From contig CM045734.1 of assembly GCA_024760905.1 (NCBI GenBank), forward strand, positions 39,483,564-39,547,563: a stretch of DNA of 64,000 nucleotides, given 5' to 3'. Each line of letters opens with the position of its first letter. The stretch's first letter is position 1. Positions 1-11,765 of the stretch are shown piece by piece. Under the pieces are notes generated by a model, which searched no databases, had not been told where the DNA came from, and was given only the letters and a program-made list of their open reading frames with translations. A program made the translations under genes and the position numbers. The DNA comes from Plotosus lineatus. Lineage: Eukaryota; Chordata; Actinopteri; Siluriformes; Plotosidae.

Positions 1-79
1 TATATGAAAGAGAAATAATCAGAAATATCACCGAAAGCCTAATACTGCTATGACATTCATTTATTCATGATGATGAGCA

Positions 80-205
80 TCTGTAAACTGAGGAGAACAT
101 GCAAACTTGACACAGAAACACCCGATGCTGGGAATCGAACACAGGACCCTCTTGCTGATTGCTGTGAGGCGAACATGCTAACCACTGGGCCGCCATGTCG
201 CCTGG
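80..205 (-). repeat. fragment of a second tRNA-SINE family
   Basis: Minus-strand head fragment (gctaaccactgggccgccat, gggaatcgaacacaggac). Related fragments recur at 7535-7683, 39175-39357, 44160-44371, 46585-46762, 53870-54150 and 58140-58300. Confidence 0.55.
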
Positions 206-291
206 TTTGGTACTAAATATTGGTAAATTCCAGAATGGCTAAAGATGCCAAGTAACACGTTAACGGCTAGGCTAAGCCTGAAGATATAATA

Positions 292-1110
292 CAGTGATCC
301 CTCGCTACTCCGTGCTTCAGTTTCCATGGCTTCAGTGCATCGCGGGTTTTTGAAAAATATTCAACGAAAAATAAAAAATCAGGAAATTAAAGAAAAATAG
401 GGGAAAAGTTAAGGAAAACAGTGCAAAACGAGGCCAATTATGCAAAAAAAACCCCCAAACAAATAAAACCAAAAAACCCAACCCTTTAAACTACTTACAT
501 TTTTGTGAGGTGCGTATCTGAGTGTGCATGTATTTATATATTATTTACATCTTATGCATTATTTTTGAATGTTTAATTGTTATTATAAGCATTTATAGTG
601 TTGACTATGTATTTATTGATATTATATACACATATACATGCACGTATACGGCAGTGGTGGCCTGGTGGTATAGGGCGCTGGATCACTGATCCTAAGGTTG
701 GGGGTTCAAGTCCCACTCTCCTCAAGGTTGTCACTGTCCCCCCCAGTGCAGCTAACTGAGTTATCAAAGGCCGGCCATGTCTCTCACTGTCTATGGTGAG
801 AGGTTCATGTAAAAGAACCATTTCTGACTTTCGTAAAGAGTAATCTGCAAAGCCATTAGCGTGTTTCTGTCCCTTGCTAAAGGGTTGTCAGGAAGGGCAT
901 CCGGCGTAAAAACCTATACCAAATCAAACGTGCGAATCATTCGCTGTGGCGACCCCTGAAAAAAGGGGAAAAGCCGAAAGGAAATCTCTAATCTCACATA
1001 CATGCACGTATACATCAGTCAGGGGGGGGGGGTCGATCCTACTTTGCGGAAATGGGTGGTAGCAGTGGGGATCTCGGTCCCCATTAACCACGGAAAGTGA
1101 GAGATCCTTG
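292..1110. mobile_element. TA-inserting MITE family B, copy 1 (hosts a SINE)
   Basis: Begins CAGTGATCCCTCGCTACT and ends in the inverse form (GAGAGATCCTTG), with TA at both flanks. The same ends and interior recur at several places in the window, with the end motif CAGGGATCCCTC. A SINE is inserted at 650-997. No protein coding is visible; a Tc1/mariner-type non-autonomous element is likely from the TA target. Confidence 0.7.
650..997 (+). mobile_element. tRNA-SINE, tail type A
   Basis: tRNA-like head with A box (tggcctggtggtatag) and B box (ggttcaagtccca), body (ttatcaaaggccggccatg) and a tail containing cgctgtggcgacccctga and gccgaaaggaaa. Flanked by a 16-bp direct repeat, atacatgcacgtatac (634-649 and 998-1013), which shows target-primed insertion into MITE B. 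Confidence 0.85.
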
Positions 1111-1112
1111 TA

Positions 1113-1776
1113 CAGACGCTCCTCGACTTATGTTTTAGTTTAGTTACGTTCCGAACGGCCAAACGTAAGGTGAAAAAAAATGTAAGTTGTCACTGTACGT
1201 TCCAGTGACGTATGACGTTCATACTGTACTATACATCCATAAATACCTCATAAAACACACGTAAATCAATTATTATTAACAAACATTGTAAAATATTATC
1301 AACATTAATTTTAAATAAATTAAATTCAAGCAAAATAATATAAAATAAATACATTTTAATCAAATTCACTTACCACTGATTCTGATTACCACTATCACTA
1401 GTAGGCTTACGCTTCTGACCAATCATATTTGCTTAGGGTTACAATAACGCAAAACAGTGTAAACACAAAGATCACAGAGACGACGTCTTAACACAAGGGT
1501 AACACGCGGTGAACTGGGAACAAGCAGGGCATGTTCAGTCTGTCATTCGTAAACAATGAACGACACAGCGCCATGTAAACAATGGACGCAGCGTCATGCA
1601 TAAGTAGCATACTATGTCTACGTACTACGTAAGAACGTCTCATACTATGGAGAGCGTTCTAAACTCAAAATGACTTCCAAAAGTTTTTTTTTTTTTTTTT
1701 TTTTTTACAAAAAACGTAAAATTGAAAAAAAAAAAAAAAAACGTAAGGAGAATAAACGTAAAGCGAGGAGCGTCTG
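1113..1776. mobile_element. MITE family A (ends CAGACGCTCCTCG)
   Basis: Inverted ends cagacgctcctcg and cgaggagcgtctg, each next to TA; it abuts MITE B copy 1 so that the two share a TA. The AT-rich interior has no ORF. A truncated relative lies at about 17503-17660. Confidence 0.7.
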
Positions 1777-2312
1777 TATAGCTAAACAGAAATAGATTAA
1801 TATTGGCAAACAAATAACTACATTACCTGTAAGCTACGGAGAAGGTAATATAAAGCAAGATGCTCATGGCAAAGCGAGTTAGTAAATTTAACAGCAGAAG
1901 AGAAGGGCAGAAAACAACCAAACAACCAAGAGTAAACATGGAAACATGAAAAGCTTCACGAACTGAGTCACAAGGGTGTGTGTACACAATCCTGTGGAAC
2001 AAATGAAACATGAAGCAGGTGTTCGTAATCAGGTTGAACTGGAGTGCTGAATAAATGCTGCCAGAGAGGAGCTGTGTTTTGTTTTTGCTTGTTTGGAGTT
2101 GTATGCTTGAAGTTCGGTTTCTGTTTCGAAGAAATGCATTGATGTGAGATTTCCTGACTGCAGAGAACTTTACAGATGTGCAGATACAGATGTTTGAGAT
2201 CAGATTGTAAAGTACAGTAGTGGTGTAATGTCATATTACTGCTCTCTTTTTGTTCGCACCATCATCCCCCTCCGCATGTTTTAACCACTCGGTCCCCTTG
2301 TTCTGCCGTTAG

Positions 2313-2663
2313 ATTTGTAGCCTTATGAGAGGGGGGATCGCTGAACGAGGTGGTGTACGCGTTGGTCACCGCATTATTGAGATCAATGGCCAGAGCGTGG
2401 TGGCGACTCCTCATGAGAAGATTGTACACATTCTGTCCAATGCTGTTGGTGAGGTAAGGCTGTGTAATAATCTGTGAATAAGGGCGTAATTACAGTGGAA
2501 TAGTGCTGTGTTCTGTGTCCTGTACATCCTGGGCTATTGCTGCCTGACTGTAGCATATCATGTCTGTATATTCTGTTTTATCTCGCAACAGATTCACATG
2601 AAGACTATGCCTGCCGCCATGTACCGCCTGTTGACAGCCCAGGAGCAACCAGTTTACATCTAA
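2313..2663 (+). CDS. apba1: apba1 (Mint1/X11-alpha), last two coding exons; gene continues upstream of window
   Basis: Two exons are visible. The first (2313-2453, 47 codons, phase 0) follows an acceptor ending in gttag and is followed by the donor GTAAGG; it encodes the second half of a PDZ domain ([37 protein letters not shown]). A 138-bp intron follows. The last exon (2592-2663) encodes [14 protein letters not shown] and the terminus EQPVYI before TAA. In the family this is PDZ2 plus the C-terminal tail, which can fold back into the PDZ1 groove. APBA proteins are neuronal adaptors that bind APP-type tails through PTB and Munc18/CASK through the N-terminus. I chose APBA1 over APBA2 from the terminal residues ([14 protein letters not shown]) and from the neighbouring entrep1. 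The PTB domain and the earlier exons lie outside the window. Confidence 0.92.
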
Positions 2664-2906
2664 GAGCCACAACTATACCCTCAACCTCTTGACCTCACCT
2701 CACCTCATCCCCCCTTCATCTTTATCCCGTGGACTGATGATTGTGTGAGTGAATCCATGACTACTATTTATCTACGATGTTTCATCTCAGTTCCTACTGC
2801 CTGTGAACTTCCTGTCAGCACAAGGCTTCCAACCTGTTAAACCTCTCCATCTCATCATCACACAGACACAGAGTGAACAAGCTCCGTAAAGGTCTCCTAT
2901 TTAAAA

Positions 2907-2912
2907 AATAAA
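2907..2912 (+). terminator. proximal polyadenylation signal candidate of apba1
   Basis: AATAAA 244 nt after the stop codon, inside an A-rich run. It could be used as a proximal site; no transcript evidence is available. Confidence 0.35.
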
Positions 2913-4012
2913 TAAATAATATTTACGCTCTGTTAAAGTTTCACACTCTTCGGCCGTGTGTTCAAAGCAGTGTTTTGATTTTAATCATGGAAAACTTTCC
3001 AACTCCCGAGTTATTTATTTGAACCTGGCAACCATCAACCATTCCAGCTTTGGTCTCTTGCACTCGAGCTACAATGAGCAGCTGCTAGCCAGAGTGTGGA
3101 GGAGCGGACGAAACATTTCCGAGGCGTTTTCAGGCTTTGTGTGCATTCCTCAGAGTATTGTATTTAATAGAGTTAACAGGACCGTATGCTCTGTGGTCAC
3201 AAACGGAAGGGATTCTCAAGAACATTTTCCCTTTCAACAGCAAAATGAATGATCCTACATCCTATTATGAATTATCATACATCTTCGGACAGATTTAATT
3301 TTACAAACAAGCAAATAAAAACAGGCACGTTGTTTAAACAAGGCATCGTAAATTTGATAATGGTTTGGTTCTGCCCCGAGACCAAATTCCCATGCAGGAT
3401 TTAATGATATACACTGTCTGAACATAAGAAAATTCTACACTGATATTTTGTTGACCCGCCATTAGCCTTGATCACAACACATAATCATCATGTTATTGTT
3501 GCTCCAGTTGATCTCGTCGAGGCTCAGCAACATTATGTGGCAATTAAGTAAAGTCACCTGATGACCTGAATGTACTGAGTGAGCTGGTTATCACTTCAAT
3601 GGACTTATTTTTCCCTGATGCTATGGATATATAATTGGGGTTCAAATAGTGAACGGGGGTTTCAGGGAGCATGATGAATCTTTTTTTTTTTTTCAAATGA
3701 ACTGGCATGACCGAGTCCTGAACCCAATTGAATGTCGGATTTCCCATCATCAATTCAAGATGTTGGAGAAAATAAAATAACCCAACACTGAATGCAAATA
3801 AATGTTCCGATGTTGCTGAGATTTGTAGAAACAGTGCCATGGTGATTACTCACTGTCATTAAGGCTGAAAACTGTGCAACACAATATTAATGTGGACAAC
3901 AAGGGGGCAGGCAGTTATGGGCTTGGGCAGTGTAATGCGCAGTATGAAATATTAATATTTTTAAACAGTGATGCAATACAGACACAACTCCAAAACAATC
4001 AAGATACAGTGT

Positions 4013-4180
4013 GGGGTGGCACGGTGATGTAATGCTTAGTAACGCCACCATCATAGCAAGAAGGTTCCTGGTTCAAATTCTAGGCCCGGTGAAGGTGCTG
4101 CATGCTCTGATTTCTTTTCACAGTATAAAGACATGCATAGTTGGTTTTACCAAATTGCCCCCAGATGCGAGTGTAAAGGG

Positions 4181-4234
<54 letters not shown>

Positions 4235-4360
4235 ATGGTGCTAAACTAGTGAGCTGTTCGGAGTGTACCCTACCTTCCTCCCAGAGTTGGCTGAGTTAGG
4301 CTCCAGTCTCCCTGTGACCGTAATAGGTTTATGCGGTGTAGGGACTGTGTGCATGAATGA
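4013..4360 (+). repeat. second tRNA-SINE family copy with internal (GT)n
   Basis: Head gtggcacggtgatgtaatgc with B-box-like ggttcaaattcta, body with gacatgcatagttgg, an expanded (GT)n at 4184-4229 and a tail ending in a gaatga repeat. Confidence 0.6.
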
Positions 4361-5242
4361 ATAGATAGTGCATAAAACTGGCACTGATGTTTGATGGGTG
4401 AGTTATAAAGACCAAATTTAGTCAGCATTAGAATTTTTTCAGGTTGCTTAATTTTAAATAGCGAAAATTATCTACAATTTCCAGAATGATGTTGACCAGT
4501 GTTTTTTTTTTTTTTTTTTTTTTTTAACCCCTTGAACTTTGTGACATTTTGTGCTGAATGGATCATTACCACTATTTTCTAATGTACAGAGCACATTTTT
4601 CTTCCTTTTTTTTCTATATTCAAGATTAAAGTTCTCTATGTATGTGTACTAAGTATTTTATTTTGGTTTGGAAAAATATTTATACTTGAAAAAATATTAT
4701 TTCAAAGAAATATGTTTCTAAAAGGTTATAAGTCATAAACCAGCCTGTGTTTAAGAGTATAATTTTAGTTAGTTTTAAGTAAAATTAAAAACGATGCCCA
4801 TTCTATGGCCATTTTAACAATGTTTATTTTTTCACATGACAGATTTGAGCACTTCCTGCATTAGTGCCTGGCCACAGGATCTTCGGTGTTCTGCTCTCAT
4901 AAATTTAATAAACTGAGAGTTCTCCCCAGGCCAAGTGCTTCATAGAATCTTCACTTGTTTTTAGAGCTCAGTTACTATCTTTTACTGCCCAGGCTGATCT
5001 CCACTAACTATACATGATACTGTGATACTATAAATGAAAGTGAAATGAATGATTCCAGTCATTCGATCCATAATACCACAGGAGGAGGTGGATAAAACCG
5101 AAACTGGTATATGAAGCATTGTGATGTTTGTGGTACCATGGATAGAAGTCGACATTCACAATCACAGGCCATGTTATTTCTGCGCGAATTTGGGTGTGAA
5201 ATACCCAAACATGGCTCTTGTGGACACACGCACATGCGCACA

Positions 5243-5295
<53 letters not shown>

Positions 5296-5472
5296 CTCTG
5301 TGTTTCATCTCTAAACTTGCCTTATGACTGCTGTCATTTCCATGGATGCACAATCAGGACCGCGTCATGGTACCTTTCTTAAGTCATGTCTCTGGTTATG
5401 CATTCATTCCAGCATTGGGCGTGACATGTTATGACAAATTACTCCCCTGTAAAACAAAACCAGCTCCATAAC

Positions 5473-5671
<199 letters not shown>

Positions 5672-6843
5672 TTTGCATATACATCTCTGAATAGACATCC
5701 AGTGATTGTGTGTATACAGTATGTATATTTAAGAATTGAAATGCAGAGGGCCTGTCTGTGAAAATTTTTTCTGGGATGTGGTGAGTTAAAACAAAATGTT
5801 GAAATTATCATCACGTGTAGGTCAGCATGACTGCATCAAAAACAAGTGTGACATTTAACCAAGCTCCAGGACTAGTTCTGATTAAATTTTTTACAGTATA
5901 AACATCAAGATCGCAGTTCTGTGTATACAAACAGGGCCACATTTATGCAAGCTTTAATGATCTTGGCTTTGGATGGGTTTACATGTGAAAATTAAATGGA
6001 AAATTTACTCTGTGTACTGCTTTATGGTTGTTGGTGAAACGCAGTCAATACTAAGAGCATTCCCCAAAACACTCCGAACACATAAATGTGGAGTACACAC
6101 CTGTGTATGTGCTGCGAGAGTAAACAAAAAGCCTCATGTTGTTAGAATTAGGAGATGAAGATGAGAATAGATGGTGGGATTGACTAGTGTTTCTTATGCA
6201 CTCGCTCTGAATGTATTTAAACTTATAGCTATGTTTGTGTATAAGGTAAAGAAATTTAAAAAAAAAAACAATTTTCTGTAAAGCAATGGCAATGTTTATT
6301 TATTTGCGAGCTTTTTCTGTGATGAATCATTGAGCCACATTCCTACGCCATAGCAGGAATGTTTGTAACAGTATTTACGACAATAAAAGACCTATTGAGA
6401 AAATATACATAAGCTTCCTGTATTGTTTTAAAGAGCAAGAGAATCTTTCCACATCCTTTACACCAACACCATAGAAACACAGATTTTAAAGTTCATTGCT
6501 TTCGCTCTTATAGTTTTTGATGCACGTTTTAAAATTGAAGTGATGATGGCGGCTCAAACTAACTGAATTATCAGCTTCAAACACTTGCAAAGTCTAATCC
6601 CCCCCCCCTTATTTTTTCTTTGTTTTGGCCAACTTTTGCTCGTTCAAATCCATAAGAGAATTATACGAATACAGGGATCCCTCACTTTCCACAGTTAGTT
6701 GGGACCGAGATCCTCCCAGCGACCATCGGATTTCACGAAGTAGTATCCCCACCCCCTCCCCGACTGACGTATACGTACATATATATATATATATATACAA
6801 AAATAAAAGGACAGGACAAAGACTTTCTATTGAAACTCCATTT

Positions 6844-6898
6844 ATCACCACAGATCTGTTTCGAGGGGTGGTGAAACCATCCTCTCTCTTCAGGTGAT
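6844..6898 (-). ncRNA. hammerhead motif, copy 2 (cleavage base mutated)
   Basis: Mirror copy in the left arm of the palindrome, with the same stems and core. The base at the cleavage position is G (read from C6849), where the motif needs A, C or U, so this copy is predicted inactive. Confidence 0.7.
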
Positions 6899-6911
6899 TA
6901 TAGATTCTATA

Positions 6912-6966
6912 ATCACCTGAAGAGAGAGGATGGTTTCACCACCCCTCGAAACAGCTCTGTAGTGAT
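6912..6966 (+). ncRNA. type I hammerhead ribozyme motif, copy 1 (all core bases present)
   Basis: Stem I ATCAC/GTGAT (6912-6916 with 6962-6966); core CTGAAGA (6917-6923); stem II 6924-6934 with 6938-6947 (ten pairs, one mismatch, one bulged A, TTC loop); core GAAA (6948-6951); stem III ACAG/CTGT with a two-base loop (6951-6960); cleavage base A6961. This fits the hammerhead consensus CUGANGA ... GAAA ... UH. Activity is untested. Confidence 0.75.
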
Positions 6967-7073
6967 AAATGTAGTTTCAATAGAAAGTCTTTGTCCTATC
7001 CTTTTATTTTTGTTTATTTGCTCTACCAAAAAGTATTGAGCACTCTCCTACGGAAGGATCTACTCAGAAAATC

Positions 7074-7114
<41 letters not shown>

Positions 7115-8600
7115 ATATCAATAAATACATATTCAATGATTAAAATAACAATTAAACATTAAAAAAAATAACATAAGATGTAAATAAAATATAAATACAC
7201 ACATACAGACACGCCACACGCATTCAGATGCGCACCTCACATAATAATATAAGTAGTTTGGATGGGAGGTTTTGGGCTGTTTTTTGTTTTGTGTTGTTTT
7301 TTATTTTATTTATTTTTTTTTTTTGCATAATTGGCCTTGTTTTTGCGGAATTTCCCTTAACTTTTCCCCCTATTCCTTCTTATATGCCATATTTTTAAAT
7401 TCAATGAATATTAAAAAAACCACCCACAATGTACTGAAGCCACATGAATTGAAGCGCGAAGTAGTGAGGGATTCCTGTATTACCCTAAAGCAGGTGGCTA
7501 AATTCATTATTTATTTTTTTTAAGCCGCCTAATTCTAGGAGGAAGCCGGCGTCGCTGGGGGAAACGCACATAAGGCATGAGAACATGTAAATTCCACACA
7601 GAAACACCCACACTCTTTCACTGAGCTCGGGCCTTCTTGCTGTGCGGCGAATGTACTGATCACCTCGCCACTGTGCCGGCAAAATTCATCAAATGATTAA
7701 ACGCTCGCATGTCACCAACTTTTGAATTTCTTATTCACCCGGTGTTCATTTTCCAGAGCCGGGCCAGTGTTCTACAGTTAATAACATTGTTTAAAATATA
7801 AATAATAAAGTGCGGCTCAACTTCAAATCTGCTTTCACAAAACCATATTCAGAAATATGAAGAAAACATTTCGATGTAAAAGTCCTACAGACACTAACTG
7901 AAGTTATACTGTATCACCAAAGCTGTTGCTCATGTGGTTTCAGTTCAATATTATTAGATCACATTACTGGACTCAGTTTATCTCTGCAAATATGAATCAT
8001 TATCAATAAAATAAACCTAAATATAAATCAGTTAATATTCAGTGATCAGACTATTTACTACCTAAAGTAAATATCAAGGGCGAGTATAATATCAGTTTTC
8101 CTTTCCAGCCTCATTTTCTCATAAAGATGTCTAACAATGCTTAGGGGCTGCAGTGCATTATTTATAATTTAAAGCTACAGTGTACAACATTTTTGGAGTA
8201 CCTCCGAGCAGAAGTTAGGTACATCATCATGAAACAAGTTTTCATGAGTCTATAGTCAATACGAAAAGGTTGCTGACTTTTTGAACTTTTTGAATAAACT
8301 TTTATATTGAAATGAAAATCGGGTCCCACTTCATGGAGGCCACCATCTTGCACCACCTTGTTTTACAGTATCCCAGAACCATACAGGCTTTCAAGGAGAG
8401 CGGTTGGGACTGATATTTCATTTGGTTGTCAGCTGAGACTTTACCATAGGATACGACTAAATCTTACATACTGTACCTTTAATATCCGTCAGTAGTGGCC
8501 TTGGTGCTGTTTAGTGCAGTACAGAACTCAACGTTGCCACAGCGTAATGTACAACATAGAAATTTTCAAACCGTTCATTATTAGAACTCAACAAACACAT

Positions 8601-8606
8601 TTTATT
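8601..8606 (-). terminator. polyadenylation signal candidate of entrep1
   Basis: AATAAA on the - strand, 117 nt after the entrep1 stop codon. It would give a short 3'UTR. No competing signal was seen closer to the stop. Confidence 0.5.
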
Positions 8607-8722
8607 ATAAAAATCTGAAAAGCAAAAAAAAAGAAGAAAAAAAAAAGAAGCCCTTGATCTATATTAGCTTTGCATCACGGGATATTCACTGACTCCTGCA
8701 GACGCACTGAATCTTTCCGCTT

Positions 8723-9007
8723 TTAGATAACGGTTTCTTGTGAGACGCCGATCAGACTGTGTGGTCGCTCCTGTGCTGACCGGCGGGTTCCATTCCGAAA
8801 ACCCATCCTGGAGCTGGTGCGGGAGTTTGGTCTGCACTGCCCACTGACCTGCAGCTCTGCCCAGGTGAAGGTGCTAAGATCTCCGCAGCTGCGCAGATGG
8901 AGAAGACCCGGGCGCTTGCGCAGAGGCAGTGTATGAGACGTGCAGTTTGGCTGTGGTTGTCTGCCACACGATGCCTGTGCTTGCCCGCTCTCTGAGACAC
9001 TGATCAC
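8723..9007 (-). CDS. entrep1: entrep1 exon 11, C-terminus and stop
   Basis: Acceptor TTATTTTGCAG, then [17 protein letters not shown], the conserved [17 protein letters not shown] and [14 protein letters not shown] before TAA. The last two blocks are the ENTREP C-terminal signature and prove that the gene extends beyond exon 10. Confidence 0.88.
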   Translation of the reverse strand: MISVSESGQAQASCGRQPQPNCTSHTLPLRKRPGLLHLRSCGDLSTFTWAELQVSGQCRPNSRTSSRMGFRNGTRRSAQERPHSLIGVSQETVI

Positions 9008-11415
9008 CTGCAAAATAATAACCAAATTCAGGATCGACCAGGAAGAACAAATTGTATACTTTCTTCACACTCTACAACTCGCATTGTGTTCTAAAATTCT
9101 AACATGTTGCACAAAGGAGCTGTTTTAAAGTGTAAAACGGACACCGTGGGGGCACAAATCGGACTTTCTATGTACTGTATTCATATCGTTCTCACTCATT
9201 ACAGAATCACTTAATTACGTCTTTTAGAGTGGATTTACCTCCAAGTGCATGCCTGAAAAGTTTGAGCGTCCTGATAAAAATGCTAAGGAGAAGTACAGGT
9301 CATGTTCCTGACACACATAGCTTGGAGCAACAAAACCCGACACAGCAATGAACAAGCCTTTAAGAAAATGAGCAATGGTGAACAATCATTTAGATTTATG
9401 GCATTTAGTAAATGTTCTTGTCCAGAGCGACTTACATTGCTATCTTGTTTAGACAACATAACCTCCGAAGATTCAAACTGTAATGTTGACAATGTAAAAA
9501 TAAATAAATACAGTGGTACTTTGACTTACGAAATTAATCCGTTCCAAGGGCAAGCTCATAAGTCAAAATGTTCGTGAGATAAAACAAAAACCAATAGAAA
9601 ACCAATTAATCCATTCCAACCCTCTCCCAAACTCATATACCTTGCCACAAACACGTATATTTGACCAAATATATTAAAGATAAACATGAAAAAAAGATAA
9701 ATATTTCAGAATAATACCACATGTACATTAACATTAATAATAATTAATAATAAGTAATAATAAAACAAGAATAAACAATAAGTCAACTACCTCTTCTGAT
9801 CATCGACTGCAGCAAAGATGCCACGTGGGCAGGCATGAAGGTGCGTAACAGAGAAAGAAGAGGAGGAGAATTTTGTGCATGTGCATGCTACGAATGCCAG
9901 TAAGGAAAGGCTCATGGTGAGCTCCCAAAAGGCCAGTGCTTCTCAAATAGTGGGGCATGGTGTGATTCCGTGGTGGGGCACATGTGACCCTGGGGAACAT
10001 GATTTATTGTATACTGTACTGTACTAGAATTAAGTGTAATTGCAAATTTGCCACCTACTGTAAAGGATGTGCAATTACACTAGGTGGTAGTGGCGCTCTG
10101 ATTGTGTTCCCTACGGTGTAGGGAAAAAGCACTGAGCAAATGATATGAAGTGCAGTAAACACTATTTAGCACGCGGGGTGCTGGGGGAGGGTTGAAATGG
10201 GGTTTTTTCTTCCTATAGGGGGCATCACAGAAAGTAATTGAGAAGCACTGCACAAAGCGTTCTCAGAGCACGGAGGAATACATGCGTAAGAATGCAAGGC
10301 TAATCGGGCCGGAAAAGCCATTTCCCCAGCAGAGCTTGTAAATCAAAATTTTGCTCATTGGATGGGGCAGATTTTTTTTTTTTTATGCAGCCGTGAGGAC
10401 AGCACAAGCCAGTGTTCATCCTCACGCTGGTCCCAAGCCCGGATTAACGCAGAGGGAAGTATGGAAATGTCTAGGAGAGATAGCAGTAGCTTTTCTGACA
10501 AGACCATTCAACAAGGTCAGAGAGAGAGGATGCCGGAGGAATGGAGGAGGAGTGTGCTGGTGCCCATCTTTAAGAACAAGGGAGACATGCAGAGTTGTGG
10601 CAATTACAGAGGGATAAAGTTGATGAGCCATACGATGAAGTTATGGGAAAGAATACTGGAAGCTAGACGAAGGGCTACTCGTTAGCATCAGTAAGACAGA
10701 ATACATGTTGTTATACTTATAATATAATACGTTATACTTACTCTGTGGTCTAACAAACCAGTCTAAGAATATATTCAATGATAGAGACTTGAAAGCACCT
10801 CTATAAGTCACTCTGGATAAGAGTATCTGCTAAAATGCTGTAAATGTAAATGTGTATCTTGCCATTTCTCTGAACTGCTATCATTCTTTAACACCTGAGA
10901 AATACGGAACTTTAAACAGGATGAAGTCTAGCAAAAGACTAAAGAATCTTACAAGGAAATACACGCAGTGGAATTGTGAGAAAATATGAAGTCATTCAGG
11001 ACAGTGTGGTCTCAAGAGGTTAAGGGCCTTGCTCAAGGGCCCAACAGTGGTAGTTTGGTGGTACTGGGGCTTGAACGATCAACCTTCTAATCAATAATCC
11101 CGGACCTTAACTGCTGTGCCACCACTTTTACAGCCACCGCTTCAGAAAGTACTTAAAGAAGTATATACTGTTTAAACCGTTATACAAGTAGTGTTGATTA
11201 GACATCATAACGTCATCATTAATGTGCTCACAAAGTACTGCTGGCTCATTATTGCATCACAGGTGGCCAGTAAAAAAATTAAATAAATAATTCATGACCC
11301 CCACTATAGAGAGAGATTATTATTTGAGTGTGTGCGAGCTTTAGTCCTGAACATTTCACTATTTTACATCAATGTTTGAAATAAATCCTTTCAGTTCATG
11401 CAACTAGTCATACAG

Positions 11416-11471
<56 letters not shown>

Positions 11472-11730
11472 GATCCCTCGGTACTTCGCGTTTCAGTGCA
11501 TCGTGGGGTTTTTTTTTTTTTAGTCTTCATCGAATTAAAAAATAAGGAAATTAAAGAAGAATAGGGGAAAACATTAAGGAAAATGCAACAAAACAAGGCC
11601 AATTATGTAAAAAAAACAAACCAAACAAAAACAAAAACAACCAACCCCCAAAAAAAAAAAAAAAAACTACTTACATTTTTATGTAAGCCAGATGCACGTA
11701 CACACACTCAGATGCGCACCTCACATAAAA

Positions 11731-11765
<35 letters not shown>

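Larger units (their letters stand above)
6798..7076. mobile_element. Penelope-like repeat, two head-to-head copies
   Basis: 6798-7012 is a near-perfect inverted repeat of about 107-bp arms centred near 6905. Each arm carries the segment ggacaaagactttctattga and a hammerhead motif; the right unit continues through caaaaagtattgagcactct. Related copies lie at 17.7-18.05 kb. Assignment to Penelope-like elements rests on their known type I hammerhead ribozymes; no reverse transcriptase or GIY-YIG coding remains here. Confidence 0.6.
6672..7477. mobile_element. MITE family B copy 2 with nested Penelope-like palindrome
   Basis: Ends CAGGGATCCCTCACTT and GAGGGATTCCTG, TA on both sides. Interior matches the other B copies (taatatcaataaatacatat, gcgcacctcacat) but is interrupted at about 6798-7076 by the hammerhead-bearing repeat. 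Confidence 0.7.
6400..8600. other. intergenic gap between the apba1 and entrep1 3' ends
   Basis: The two genes are convergent. The gap contains a MITE (6672-7477) with a Penelope-like insertion, a SINE remnant (7535-7683) and about 900 bp (7690-8600) in which I see no gene or clear repeat. Confidence 0.6.

Noticed and set aside
650..730. tRNA genes at SINE heads
   Set aside because: A and B boxes are present but the cloverleaf is incomplete and each is followed by SINE body and tail, with target duplications.
2956..3252. 98-codon ORF after apba1
   Set aside because: Lies in the probable apba1 3'UTR and shows no recognisable domain or codon pattern.
9283..9577. Overlapping ORFs of 69-91 codons on both strands
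   Set aside because: No family resemblance, no splice context, and partly inside a MITE-like repeat.
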